NCBI GenBank assembly: GCA_963826515.1
Contig: CAWGXI010000012.1
Coordinates: forward strand, 124,001 to 188,000
Source of the DNA: DATFVJ01 sp963826515
Lineage (GTDB): Bacteria > Actinomycetota > Actinomycetes > Streptosporangiales > Streptosporangiaceae
Reading direction: 5' to 3'
DNA length: 64,000 nt
The position numbers were made by a program, and so were the translations under genes. Shown here in pieces: positions 8,942-16,569 of the stretch (its first letter is position 1; every line of letters begins with the position of its first letter). Under the pieces are notes generated by a model that was not told where the DNA came from, ran no database searches, and was given only the letters and a program-made list of their open reading frames with translations.

Positions 8942-9309
8942 GGCCACGATAGCGGTGTCATGATGACGCGGCCGATGACACACAATGGCCCATTGTGTGC
9001 CACCACCGCCCGGGGCCACCACCGGCGGACGCGAGCGGCCGGTGAGGTCGACGATCTCGATAGCGCCGCCGCGTATCCCCTCGATTAGTGCTTGCAGCGC
9101 GGGCATGTCGGTCCCTGTCAGGCATCGGCGGTTGTTCGCGCCTGGCTGTTCTACCGAGCTTCCCCTGGATCCGCGTCTGGATCCACGTCTGGCGGAGGCA
9201 TTGCCGGGATCAGGTTAGGTAACCCCCGCGCCGCACGCGCCGCAGCCGACGGTGTTTCTCCACTACCTTTCGTCGCGATTTGATTACTCTGGGTGAGTCC
9301 AACCGGGGG
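8942..9309. other. Intergenic region with short palindrome
   Basis: No gene is supported between the amt terminator and the MBOAT gene. It holds a 21-bp palindrome at 8979-8999 with arms CACACAATGG / CCATTGTGTG around one base. The same half-site recurs at 58,140 and 58,169. Nothing else is recognisable. Confidence 0.6.
8979..8999. repeat. Palindrome on GGCCCATTGTGTG, copy 1
   Basis: Ten-base arms CACACAATGG and CCATTGTGTG flank a single C. The core TGGCCCATTGTGTG is repeated twice near 58,140-58,185, about 49 kb away. It could be a regulator binding site or part of a dispersed palindromic repeat. Confidence 0.65.
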
Positions 9310-10845
9310 ATGGCCAACGGGGATGGTGGGACGGTGCTCTTTCCGACGGTCCAGTTCGCCGCGTTCTTCGCCGTCGTTTTCGCGGTGTCTTGGCGCCTCA
9401 TGCCGAATCAGCGAGCCTGGCGCCGGTTCATCCTTGCCGCCTCCTATTTCTTCTACGGCTGCGCGGACTGGCGATTCGTGCTTCTGCTGATCGCGTCCAC
9501 GGTGGTCAACCAGGTCGCCGCCACGGTCGCCGCGCGCGCGCAGGCCGCGGGGGCGCGCAAGGCAGGGCTCGCCGCCGCGATCGTCTTCGACCTCGGTGTC
9601 CTCGCGGTGTTCAAGTACTTCGACTTCTTCATCGGCTCGGTCAACCAGATGCTGGGGGTGATCGGGCTCGGTGCGCCACTGCCGCTACTGAACATCGCGC
9701 TGCCGGTGGGGGTTTCCTTCTACACCTTCCAGGCGATTTCGTACGCGACCGACGTCTACCGTGGCCGTTGCGCGCTCGCGCGGCCAATGGATTACGCCAT
9801 TTACGCGTCATTCTTCCCGCATCTGGTCGCCGGGCCGATCGTCCGTCCTGGCGAGTTCATCCCGCAACTGGCCCGGCCGCGCGATCCGGTCAGGATTCCA
9901 GCGGCGCGGGCGCTCTCGCTCATCGCCTGCGGCTTGGTCAAGAAGGTCGTCCTTGCCGACCTGCTCGCGACCCGGATCGTGGACCCTGTCTTCGGTGCCC
10001 CGGCCGCGCACAGCGGAGTCGAGGCGGCGGCTGCGGTCTATGGTTACGCGGTTCAGATCTACTGCGACTTCTCCGGCTACACCGATATGGCAATCGGGCT
10101 GGCGCTGCTGCTTGGATTCCGCTTCCCGGTCAACTTCGACCGGCCCTACTCGGCCACCAGCCTGCAGGATTTCTGGCGCCGTTGGCACATGACGCTTTCC
10201 AGGTGGCTGCGCGACTACCTCTACGTCCCGCTCGGCGGCAACCGGCGCGGCCTCCGTCGCACCTACCTCAATCTCATGCTGACGATGCTGCTCGGTGGCT
10301 TGTGGCACGGTGCCGCCTGGACGTTCGTGCTGTGGGGCGGCATCCACGGCGGTGGCCTGGCCGTCCAGCGCTGGTGGTCTGACCGAAGGTCACCAGAACG
10401 GCCACCAGAACGGCCACCAGAACTGCCAGCAGGACGGCCTGGCGAGCGGCCTGGCGAGCGGCCTGGAGAGCGGCCCGGCGGGCGGAATCCGGGGCCGCGG
10501 CCGGGTTCCGCACTTCGCCGGGCGGCATGCTGGCTGCTCACCTTCCACGTGGTCTGCCTCGCGTGGGTCTTCTTCCGCGCGCCCGATCTCGGCACGGCGT
10601 TCACGCTGCTCGGCAGGCTGGCCGTCCCCGGGCCCGCGCCGCTTGTCACACCCGCCGTGATCATCATGATCATCGCCGGCCTGGCCACCCAGTTGCCGCG
10701 AGCCGGCTCGTGGCGGCAGCTCAGGGACCGGTTCGTGGTGCTTCCCGCGGCCGCTCAGGGCGTGACGCTCGGCATCTTCCTGGTGGTGATCAGTGCGATT
10801 GCCGACCAGCAGGGCGTGGCCCCGTTCATCTATTTCAGGTTCTAG
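9310..10845 (+). CDS. MBOAT family O-acyltransferase (AlgI-like)
   Basis: Polytopic membrane O-acyltransferase that moves acyl groups across the membrane to a surface polymer, 511 residues from this ATG. Motifs include the start VLFPTVQFAAFFAVVFAVSW, PVGVSFYTFQAISYATDVYRG, FFPHLVAGPIVR, the FSGYTDMAIGLALLLGF loop, FWRRWHMTLSRWLRDYLYVPLGGNRRG and GGLWHGAAWTFVLWGGIHG, which holds the catalytic His. A Pro/Arg/Glu-rich insertion (ERPPERPPERPPELP, then repeated GRPGE units) encoded by 12-bp DNA repeats sits at about residues 357-400. A GTG at 9334 is an alternative start. The SGNH hydrolase that follows is the expected partner. Confidence 0.92.
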   Translation: MANGDGGTVLFPTVQFAAFFAVVFAVSWRLMPNQRAWRRFILAASYFFYGCADWRFVLLLIASTVVNQVAATVAARAQAAGARKAGLAAAIVFDLGVLAVFKYFDFFIGSVNQMLGVIGLGAPLPLLNIALPVGVSFYTFQAISYATDVYRGRCALARPMDYAIYASFFPHLVAGPIVRPGEFIPQLARPRDPVRIPAARALSLIACGLVKKVVLADLLATRIVDPVFGAPAAHSGVEAAAAVYGYAVQIYCDFSGYTDMAIGLALLLGFRFPVNFDRPYSATSLQDFWRRWHMTLSRWLRDYLYVPLGGNRRGLRRTYLNLMLTMLLGGLWHGAAWTFVLWGGIHGGGLAVQRWWSDRRSPERPPERPPELPAGRPGERPGERPGERPGGRNPGPRPGSALRRAACWLLTFHVVCLAWVFFRAPDLGTAFTLLGRLAVPGPAPLVTPAVIIMIIAGLATQLPRAGSWRQLRDRFVVLPAAAQGVTLGIFLVVISAIADQQGVAPFIYFRF

Positions 10846-10877
10846 GGCAGGCCCTGGAACGGCGAGGACGGTTCCGA

Positions 10878-12113
10878 ATGGCGGAGACGGAGATCAGGGC
10901 CAGCGGTACGGCACACGGGGCCCCGCAGGACGCGGCCACAGGGACGGCCAGCGCAATTCCGGCGAAAACGGCCACCCGGACTGCGAACCTGACGCCTGAT
11001 GACACGGCAACCCGCAGGTCACGCACGAGGCCCGGCCGCGCCGCGGCACCGCCGGCGGCCGGTACGAGCACGGCACAGCGGATCCGCACCGTGATCCTGG
11101 TGGCTCTGCTCACCGCACTGCTGCTCGACTCGGCCGGGTTCGTCAGTACCGGGCAGGGGACGCCGCCCGGCCTCAGCCGCACGCTGATCCTGGCCGTTGG
11201 CCTGCCGGTGGATGCGGTCGCCCGCACCCTGCACCTCGGCGGCCCGAAACGCTGGCTTGACGCCGCCCTCGGTCACCCGGACGTCACGGCCGGAGGTGGC
11301 GGGATGGAAAGCGGGCTTCCCCTCCCGGCCCAGGGCCCGGCCGCCATAACCGGCATCGCCGCCAGAAATGGCGAGCTCCAGCGGGGCGGGGAGCGCGCCA
11401 AGGAGGGTTCGCACTCGGGGGCCGCAGCGCATTCTCGCCGCCCCCGCCTGCGGCTGCGCCACCCGACGAGGACTGATCCGCTGCACGTGCTCGTCACAGG
11501 TGATTCCCTGTCCAACTACATCGGTCAGCAGCTAGCGGCGATCACGGCCGGATCCGGCCTGGTCGCGGTGACGACGACGGTGAGGGATGGTACTGGGCTG
11601 ACCAACCCTGGCTTGTTCAACTGGGAGATCGGCGCGCGGCAGGAGGTCGCGGGCCAGCGCTACGATGCGGTGGTAATGGTGGCCGGCGCCAATGACGGCT
11701 GGCCGATGCGAGTGAACGGCCTGGCGATTACTGCCGTCGCGTCGAACGCGTGGGTGCGTGAGTACGCGCGGCGGATCGTCACGGTGGAAAACGCCTTTAC
11801 CGCGGGTAGCCATCGGCGCCAGGTGCTGTGGGTCGGTCCGCCGGTCGCCCGCAGCGCGACCTGGGCACACATCTTCGCCCGGTTGAACAGCGCCGCGAGG
11901 TTCGCCGCGCCGCTCGCGCCGGGCGGGCAGTATGTGAACATCGCGGGCCCGACGAGCGCCCACGGTCGTTACGCGGACTACCTGAGCCGTCCCGGGGGCC
12001 GGCCGGTGCTGGCGCGCCAGCCGGACGGTATCCATTTCACCTACGAAGGTTCCGTCTTCCCCGCCAGGGTCATCCTCCACGCGCTGGAGGCAGACTTCGG
12101 CAGGCTCAGCTAG
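10878..12113 (+). CDS. Membrane-anchored SGNH/GDSL hydrolase, MBOAT partner
   Basis: 411 residues: a Thr/Ala-rich cytoplasmic tail, one membrane segment (TVILVALLTALLLDSAGFV, about residues 75-93), a low-complexity linker, then an SGNH domain. Catalytic blocks are VTGDSLSNY (Ser near 209), VAGANDGWPM (the Asn block) and QPDGIHFTYEGS (Asp and His near 382-385), as in DUF459/AlgJ-like extracellular hydrolase-transferases. The ATG has GAGGA 9 nt upstream and starts 32 bp after the MBOAT gene, so they form an operon. By analogy with AlgI/AlgJ and PatA/PatB, the pair probably O-acylates a cell-wall or extracellular polysaccharide. The substrate is unknown. Confidence 0.87.
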   Translation: MAETEIRASGTAHGAPQDAATGTASAIPAKTATRTANLTPDDTATRRSRTRPGRAAAPPAAGTSTAQRIRTVILVALLTALLLDSAGFVSTGQGTPPGLSRTLILAVGLPVDAVARTLHLGGPKRWLDAALGHPDVTAGGGGMESGLPLPAQGPAAITGIAARNGELQRGGERAKEGSHSGAAAHSRRPRLRLRHPTRTDPLHVLVTGDSLSNYIGQQLAAITAGSGLVAVTTTVRDGTGLTNPGLFNWEIGARQEVAGQRYDAVVMVAGANDGWPMRVNGLAITAVASNAWVREYARRIVTVENAFTAGSHRRQVLWVGPPVARSATWAHIFARLNSAARFAAPLAPGGQYVNIAGPTSAHGRYADYLSRPGGRPVLARQPDGIHFTYEGSVFPARVILHALEADFGRLS

Positions 12114-12122
12114 GACGTCCTA

Positions 12123-12276
12123 TTACTACGCCCCAGTTACTACGCCCCAGTTACTACGCCCCAGTTACTACGCCCCAGTTACTACGCCCCAGTTACTACG
12201 CCCCAGTTACTACGTCCCAGTTACTACGTCCCAGTTACTACGTCCCAGTTACTACGTCCCAGTTACTACGTCCCAG
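12123..12276. repeat. 14-bp tandem repeat, eleven copies
   Basis: Eleven uninterrupted 14-bp units, TTACTACGCCCCAG in the left half and TTACTACGTCCCAG in the right half, begin 9 bp after the SGNH hydrolase stop. The C-to-T change divides the array into two blocks, which points to stepwise duplication. There are no spacers, so it is not a CRISPR array. The rest of the gap to 12,400 carries two copies of CCCGATGGTTTCAGCACAC (about 12,336-12,376) and no gene. Confidence 0.95.
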
Positions 12277-12400
12277 GACGTGTCCGGTGGAGGTTCCGGG
12301 GTCGTCGCACGGGCTGGGACTGCCCGATGGGATCCCCCGATGGTTTCAGCACACTCCCCCGATGGTTTCAGCACACCATCCGACCCCAGACAATGGCGGA

Positions 12401-13219
12401 ATGACGACTCCGCTCCCGACCGTGCGGATCCTGCCCACCAGAGACGGCGTGCCGATCGAGGCGGTCCACCTGCCGCCGCAGACGAATGACCAAGGACAGG
12501 CGGACCTCGCCTTCGTCGTGGCCCATGGCTTCACCGGGTCCTGGCAGCGACCCTCGCTTTGGCGGATCGCGAACCGGCTGACCAGGTATGGCGGCGTCGT
12601 ATGTTTCGATTTCCGCGGGCATGGGCGTTCCGGCGGCAAATCCACGATGGGTGACCTAGAGACCCGTGACCTTGCGGTCGCGGTTGCGTGGGCGCGCGAA
12701 CTGGGTTACAAGCGCATCGGGGCGGTCGGCTTCTCCATGGGGGCCTCGATCGTGCTCCGCTTCGCCGGGCTGACCGAGGATGCGGGCGGGCTGGCTGCGG
12801 TCGTTTCTGTGAGCGGCCCAGGCCGTTGGTATTACCGGGGGACGAAGCCGATGCGGAAGGTGCACTGGGCAGTTGAGTACCGCCTGGGCCGCCTGGTGAC
12901 GAAGACCGTGCTGCAAACCCGGGTGAATCCCGTTCGCTGGGATCCAATTCCCATGCCGCCGGCCGACGCGGCCGCCCTGATCTCGCCGGCACCCCTGCTC
13001 GTCGTGCACGGTGACAGGGATCCGTATTTCCCCGTGGACCACGCGCACCAGCTCTACGATGCGGCCGGCAAGCCGAAGGAACTGTGGATCTTGCACGGTT
13101 ACGGACACGCGGAGTCGGCGAGCTCGAACGGGCTGATCGACCGCATCGGCCGCTGGGTAACTAACGTCACCGACCCGGTGTCACCCCAGGCCGCCCGCGG
13201 TTTCGTTCATGATCCTTAA
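12401..13219 (+). CDS. Alpha/beta hydrolase
   Basis: Cytoplasmic alpha/beta-hydrolase fold enzyme, 272 residues. The oxyanion region VVAHGFTGSW, the nucleophile elbow GFSMGAS (Ser near 112), the acid in VVHGDRDPYFP (near 205) and the His in HGYGHAES (near 235) complete the triad. DFRGHGRSGGKSTMGDLE resembles dienelactone-hydrolase or peptidase S9-like serine hydrolases. Its TAA stop is the first codon of a copy of the dispersed motif TAACGGCTGCCG. The substrate cannot be inferred. A weak start context (no clear Shine-Dalgarno sequence) leaves the N-terminus slightly uncertain. Confidence 0.9.
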   Translation: MTTPLPTVRILPTRDGVPIEAVHLPPQTNDQGQADLAFVVAHGFTGSWQRPSLWRIANRLTRYGGVVCFDFRGHGRSGGKSTMGDLETRDLAVAVAWARELGYKRIGAVGFSMGASIVLRFAGLTEDAGGLAAVVSVSGPGRWYYRGTKPMRKVHWAVEYRLGRLVTKTVLQTRVNPVRWDPIPMPPADAAALISPAPLLVVHGDRDPYFPVDHAHQLYDAAGKPKELWILHGYGHAESASSNGLIDRIGRWVTNVTDPVSPQAARGFVHDP

Positions 13220-13342
13220 CGGCTGCCGCGGAGCGCGCCGTTCGCGGATGCCCTTCTCGCTACAGCAGTCGGAGCTGTACCGTCGGAGGTTGAGGAGCAC
13301 ACTGTTGAAACGGCGGACTCTCCAGGTGCGACCCACGGGAGA

Positions 13343-14476
13343 ATGATCATCCCGGCGCCGTGGCGGGCCCGTGTGGCCCGGGCCTGGCCCGTAGCCAAGT
13401 ACGTCGTCGGGCTGGGGCTGGCCGCGCTCGCCCTGGACCAGATAAGCGGCCAGAGGGGCGAGCTTGCCGGAGCGACGCGTGCCCTCAACCATCTGCATTG
13501 GGGGTGGGTCCTGCTGGGGGTGGTGGCGGAGGTCGGATCGTTCCTGGCGTTCGTCACCTTGCAGCGAAGGCTGTTGCGAGCGGGCCGGGTTGACGTGGCC
13601 CTTGGCCCGATGACGGCCATAACACTCGCCGCCAACACCATCAACAACTCGCTTCCGGCCGGACCAGTCATCGCCACAGTGTTTTCCTTCCGTCAGTTCC
13701 GGCGGCGGGGAGCCGACGAAGCCGTGGCCGGATGGTCTGTGGTGGCGACCGTCGTGGTCGCGTCGGTCACGCTGGCGGTGGTGGCCGCAATGGGTGCCTC
13801 GGTGGCGGGGGCCCAGGGGGTGAGCCTGGACGTGGTGGGCGCCATCGTGGCCCTGCTCCTGGTCACCCTGGCCCTGGGGGCGGTCTTCCTGCAAGAACGG
13901 GCGCTGGTATGGACCGTCTCAGCCACGGTGCGTCTTTGCCGGCGGCTGACCGGATGGCCACGAGGTGAGCTCGCTGCCCACATCGACCGGATCATCCTCC
14001 GCCTGACGGTGGTGCGCCTGCGGCCCGGCCAGGTGGCCGACGTCCTGTGGTGGGGATGGGCTAATTGGATGTTCGATTGCAGCTGCCTGGCCATGTCGTT
14101 CTTGGCGGTGGGAGCAGAGGTGCCGTGGAAGGGTCTGCTGCTTGCCTACGGCGCAGGCCAGCTTGCCGCCAATCTGCCCATCACCCCTGGTGGCCTCGGC
14201 GTGGTGGAGGGCAGCCTCACCATCGCCATCGTCGCCTACGGCGGGGCCGAACCGTCGACCGTGCTGGCGGTGCTCCTGTACCGGATCCTCAGCTTCTGGC
14301 TGCCCCTGCCGATCGGGTGGGGGACGTGGGCGTGGCTGGCGTGGACAGGCCGGGAACGGCAGCGGCGGGTGCCCGCTGCGGCCGGTGCCGAAACCCCTGC
14401 TGGCGGCACCGACGGTGCGCCGGCCGGGGAACGCCTCCCCGGCGGCGACGGCGATGTCCCCAGGGTCGGAGGATGA
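13343..14476 (+). CDS. Flippase-like membrane protein (UPF0104/LPG synthase TM family)
   Basis: Integral membrane protein of 377 residues with about eight spans, of the lysylphosphatidylglycerol synthetase transmembrane (YbhN/AglD2-like) family. Diagnostic features are the early LNHLHWGWVLLGVVAEVGSF region, TINNSLPAGPVIATVFSFRQFRRRGADEA, and ANLPITPGGLGVVEGSLTIAIVAYGG. There is no C-terminal synthetase domain, so it is the short form thought to move lipid-linked substrates. The hydrophilic tail is Gly/Pro-rich. It overlaps the next gene by 4 nt (ATGA), so the flippase, lipoprotein and STAS genes appear to be translationally coupled. Confidence 0.88.
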   Translation: MIIPAPWRARVARAWPVAKYVVGLGLAALALDQISGQRGELAGATRALNHLHWGWVLLGVVAEVGSFLAFVTLQRRLLRAGRVDVALGPMTAITLAANTINNSLPAGPVIATVFSFRQFRRRGADEAVAGWSVVATVVVASVTLAVVAAMGASVAGAQGVSLDVVGAIVALLLVTLALGAVFLQERALVWTVSATVRLCRRLTGWPRGELAAHIDRIILRLTVVRLRPGQVADVLWWGWANWMFDCSCLAMSFLAVGAEVPWKGLLLAYGAGQLAANLPITPGGLGVVEGSLTIAIVAYGGAEPSTVLAVLLYRILSFWLPLPIGWGTWAWLAWTGRERQRRVPAAAGAETPAGGTDGAPAGERLPGGDGDVPRVGG

Positions 14477-14994
14477 TGGGTACCACCTTCGGCCTGGTGC
14501 CCCCGCCGGCGACGGCCGGGCCGCGGAGCGAGAACCGGCGCAGGCGCGCGCTGCGGCGGCCGGTGGCCCTCATCGCGTCGATCGCGGCCGCCGCCGTCGG
14601 GCTGGGGGCATGTGGCGCCGGGCGCGAAGGGCTTGGAACGGACGCAGGTCCGTGTTTTGCGGCCTTGCCCGTGGCCAAGCAGGCGGTAGAAGGACGCGGG
14701 TCGCTCGCCGGGGTCCGGTTGGCCGATGTCTCGCACTTCACCGCCCGCCACGAGCGGGCCATGCACGAACTGCTCGACCTGCTGCCGGTTCGGCCCGGTC
14801 ACGACGTCTGCCTGGTCGCCTACGCCGGAAGTTTTACGCTCGGTCAGGTCGAACGGCCCCTCGGGCCACCTCCGTCCGGAGGCGTTGGCCGGTACGCCAT
14901 CGTGGTGGTGACGACGACGAAGCCCGAGCTGCTGGCCACCTTCGTGGTGCGACGCGAGCCGCTGAGTTTCGCTCGCGTGCACCTGGGCCTATGA
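14473..14994 (+). CDS. Putative lipoprotein of unknown function
   Basis: 173 residues. A basic N-terminus (ENRRRRALRRP) leads into a hydrophobic segment ending in a lipobox-like VGLGACG, so it is probably exported and lipidated at the Cys near residue 43. Two further Cys (GPCFAALP and HDVCLVAY) could form a disulphide. I do not recognise the family. Two consecutive ATG codons overlap the flippase stop, with GGAGG immediately before. It also overlaps the STAS gene by 4 nt. It may work with the flippase-like protein at the membrane. Confidence 0.72.
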   Translation: MMGTTFGLVPPPATAGPRSENRRRRALRRPVALIASIAAAAVGLGACGAGREGLGTDAGPCFAALPVAKQAVEGRGSLAGVRLADVSHFTARHERAMHELLDLLPVRPGHDVCLVAYAGSFTLGQVERPLGPPPSGGVGRYAIVVVTTTKPELLATFVVRREPLSFARVHLGL

Positions 14995-15416
14995 CACGGC
15001 GGCGAACCAGCGAAGGGGAGCGAATCGAAGCCCCGTTCGCGGTGCTCATGCCCGCCGGCCCGCTCCGCAGCGCCCTCGCCGTCCGCACCGATGAGTTGCT
15101 GCTGTGCCAGCCGTCTAGTCTGCTGATGGCTCCTGACGCGCCGCGCACGATAACTTTCACTATCCGGGGGCCGATCGAGCGTGGCGACCTACCCGGCCTG
15201 TACGACCGTGTCTGCAAGCTGTTTGCTGATAACCGGGGTTACATCGGGGCCTGCGACGTCGCGGGCGTGCACCAGGATGCCGTGGCCGTCGAGGCGCTCG
15301 CCCGGCTGCAGCTCGCCGCGCGGCGGCACGGGTGCCAGGTGCGGCTCCGCAACGCCTCGGACGAACTGCTCGAACTCGTCGCCTTCATGGGCCTGGGCGA
15401 CGTCCTGCCCGCATGA
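14991..15416 (+). CDS. STAS domain protein (anti-sigma factor antagonist-like)
   Basis: The C-terminal 95 residues form a STAS domain: ITFTIRGPIERGDLPGLYDRVCKLF, then GYIGACDVAGVHQDAVAVEALARLQLAARRHGCQVRLRN and LLELVAFMGLGDVL. The Ser that is phosphorylated in SpoIIAA proteins is replaced in this region (DVAGVHQDA), so phosphoregulation is doubtful. The ATG at 14991 overlaps the lipoprotein stop (ATGA). A later ATG at 15126 would give a 96-residue protein with only the STAS domain and is also plausible. It is convergent with the sigma factor gene. Confidence 0.82.
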   Translation: MTRRRTSEGERIEAPFAVLMPAGPLRSALAVRTDELLLCQPSSLLMAPDAPRTITFTIRGPIERGDLPGLYDRVCKLFADNRGYIGACDVAGVHQDAVAVEALARLQLAARRHGCQVRLRNASDELLELVAFMGLGDVLPA

Positions 15417-15422
15417 GCCGCT

Positions 15423-15499
15423 TTAGGGCGTCCCGCAGATCTCTGGCCGCGCGGATCCGCCGAGATCTACGAGACAGACATGCCCTGGGCGCGCCCTAG
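15423..15499. mobile_element. Short deletion derivative of MITE family A
   Basis: It begins TTAGGGCG-TCCCGCAGATCT and ends with AGATCTACGAGAC, extra bases, then CGCCCTAG, matching the termini of the intact element at 25672-25855 with the interior deleted. The right-hand CTAG (15496-15499) contains the stop codon of the sigma factor gene. It lies between convergent STAS and sigma genes and could act as a terminator hairpin. Confidence 0.65.
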
Positions 15500-16479
15500 G
15501 CGTCGAGCCGCGGCGGCAGACCGAACAGCGGAAACAGCGTGTCGGTCCCGAGGAAGAAGGTGATCTCACCCACCCTTCCGTCGCGCAGCTCGAGCACCTG
15601 CAACGCCCACGGCTCATAGCCGCCCGCGTCGCTCGGCTTGTACTGGCCAAAGGCCGGCGACCCGTTCGCAGCCGCGGCCGGGATCACTCGCGAGCCGCGA
15701 CACCCGATGCCCGGCCCGAACCACCACGCGAAGATGTCGTCACGGCCGGACAGCCACAAGTCGTACGGCGGCATCGACTGGGCCGCGTCCTCGTGAATAA
15801 GCGCCGTCAGCGCCTCCACGTCGTAGGCCTCGAACGCCTGCACATAACGCGCGAGCAGGTCCTGGTCGGCCGCAGGCAGCGACGGCTCCGTACTCGCCGC
15901 GGTCACGTTGCTTGCCCCAAGCGTCGTCCGGGCCCGCTGCAGGGCGCTGTTGACAGACGCGACAGTCGTCCCCAGCAGTTCTGCGACCTCGCTCGCCTTC
16001 CACTGCAGCACCTCGCAGAGGATCAGCACCGCCCGCTGGCGCGGCGGGAGATGCTGCAGCGCCGCCACGAACGCGAGCCGCACCGTGTCGCGCACAACGG
16101 CTACCTCAGCCGGATCAGTCCCGGCGGCCACGACGAGGCCGTCAGGGACGGGCTCGAGCCACGTCGTCTCCGGCAGCTCGTGCAGGTTCGCGGCCACGGG
16201 CTCGCGCGCCGGACCGAGGTCCATGGGACGGGCACGCCGCTGGATGTGCCTCAGCATGTCCAGGCAGACGTTGGTAGCGATCCGGTACAACCATGAACGA
16301 AGCGACGCGCGACCCTCGAAGCCGTCGAAAGCCCGCCAGGCACGGATGAGCGTCTCCTGCACCGCGTCCTCCGCCTCGAATGGCGACGCCAGCATCCGGT
16401 AACAGTAGCTACGAAGCTCGACCCGGTGCTCCTCTAGCTGGTGCTCGAGCTCTTCCTGCGTGACCGTCGGTGCGCCCAT
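15496..16479 (-). CDS. sigG: ECF sigma factor with SnoaL-like domain (SigG type, TIGR02960)
   Basis: RNA polymerase sigma factor of 327 residues. Region 2 (ELRSYCYRMLASPFEAEDAVQETLIRAWR and SLRSWLYRIATNVCLDMLR) is followed by region 4 (LQHLPPRQRAVLILCEVLQWKASEVAELLGTTVASVNSALQRAR) and a C-terminal SnoaL-like domain of about 120 residues (DLLARYVQAFEAYDVEALTALIHEDAAQSMPPYDLWLSGRD), typical of TIGR02960/SigG-like ECF factors. No anti-sigma gene is adjacent; the SnoaL domain usually regulates activity in such factors. Its TAG stop lies in the CTAG at the end of a MITE remnant. Confidence 0.88.
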   Translation of the reverse strand: MGAPTVTQEELEHQLEEHRVELRSYCYRMLASPFEAEDAVQETLIRAWRAFDGFEGRASLRSWLYRIATNVCLDMLRHIQRRARPMDLGPAREPVAANLHELPETTWLEPVPDGLVVAAGTDPAEVAVVRDTVRLAFVAALQHLPPRQRAVLILCEVLQWKASEVAELLGTTVASVNSALQRARTTLGASNVTAASTEPSLPAADQDLLARYVQAFEAYDVEALTALIHEDAAQSMPPYDLWLSGRDDIFAWWFGPGIGCRGSRVIPAAAANGSPAFGQYKPSDAGGYEPWALQVLELRDGRVGEITFFLGTDTLFPLFGLPPRLDA

Positions 16480-16569
16480 CCGCTCATGCTACGAAACAGT
16501 TCGCCGAGCAGGAAACCGTTAAAGCACGCGCGGCTGTTCGGTGCCCGGCCCGTAGTTACCTGAAGCTGT

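Noticed and set aside
12123..12276. CRISPR array
   Set aside because: The 14-bp units are directly adjacent with no spacers and no cas genes are present. The same applies to the arrays at 38850, 49535 and 58261.
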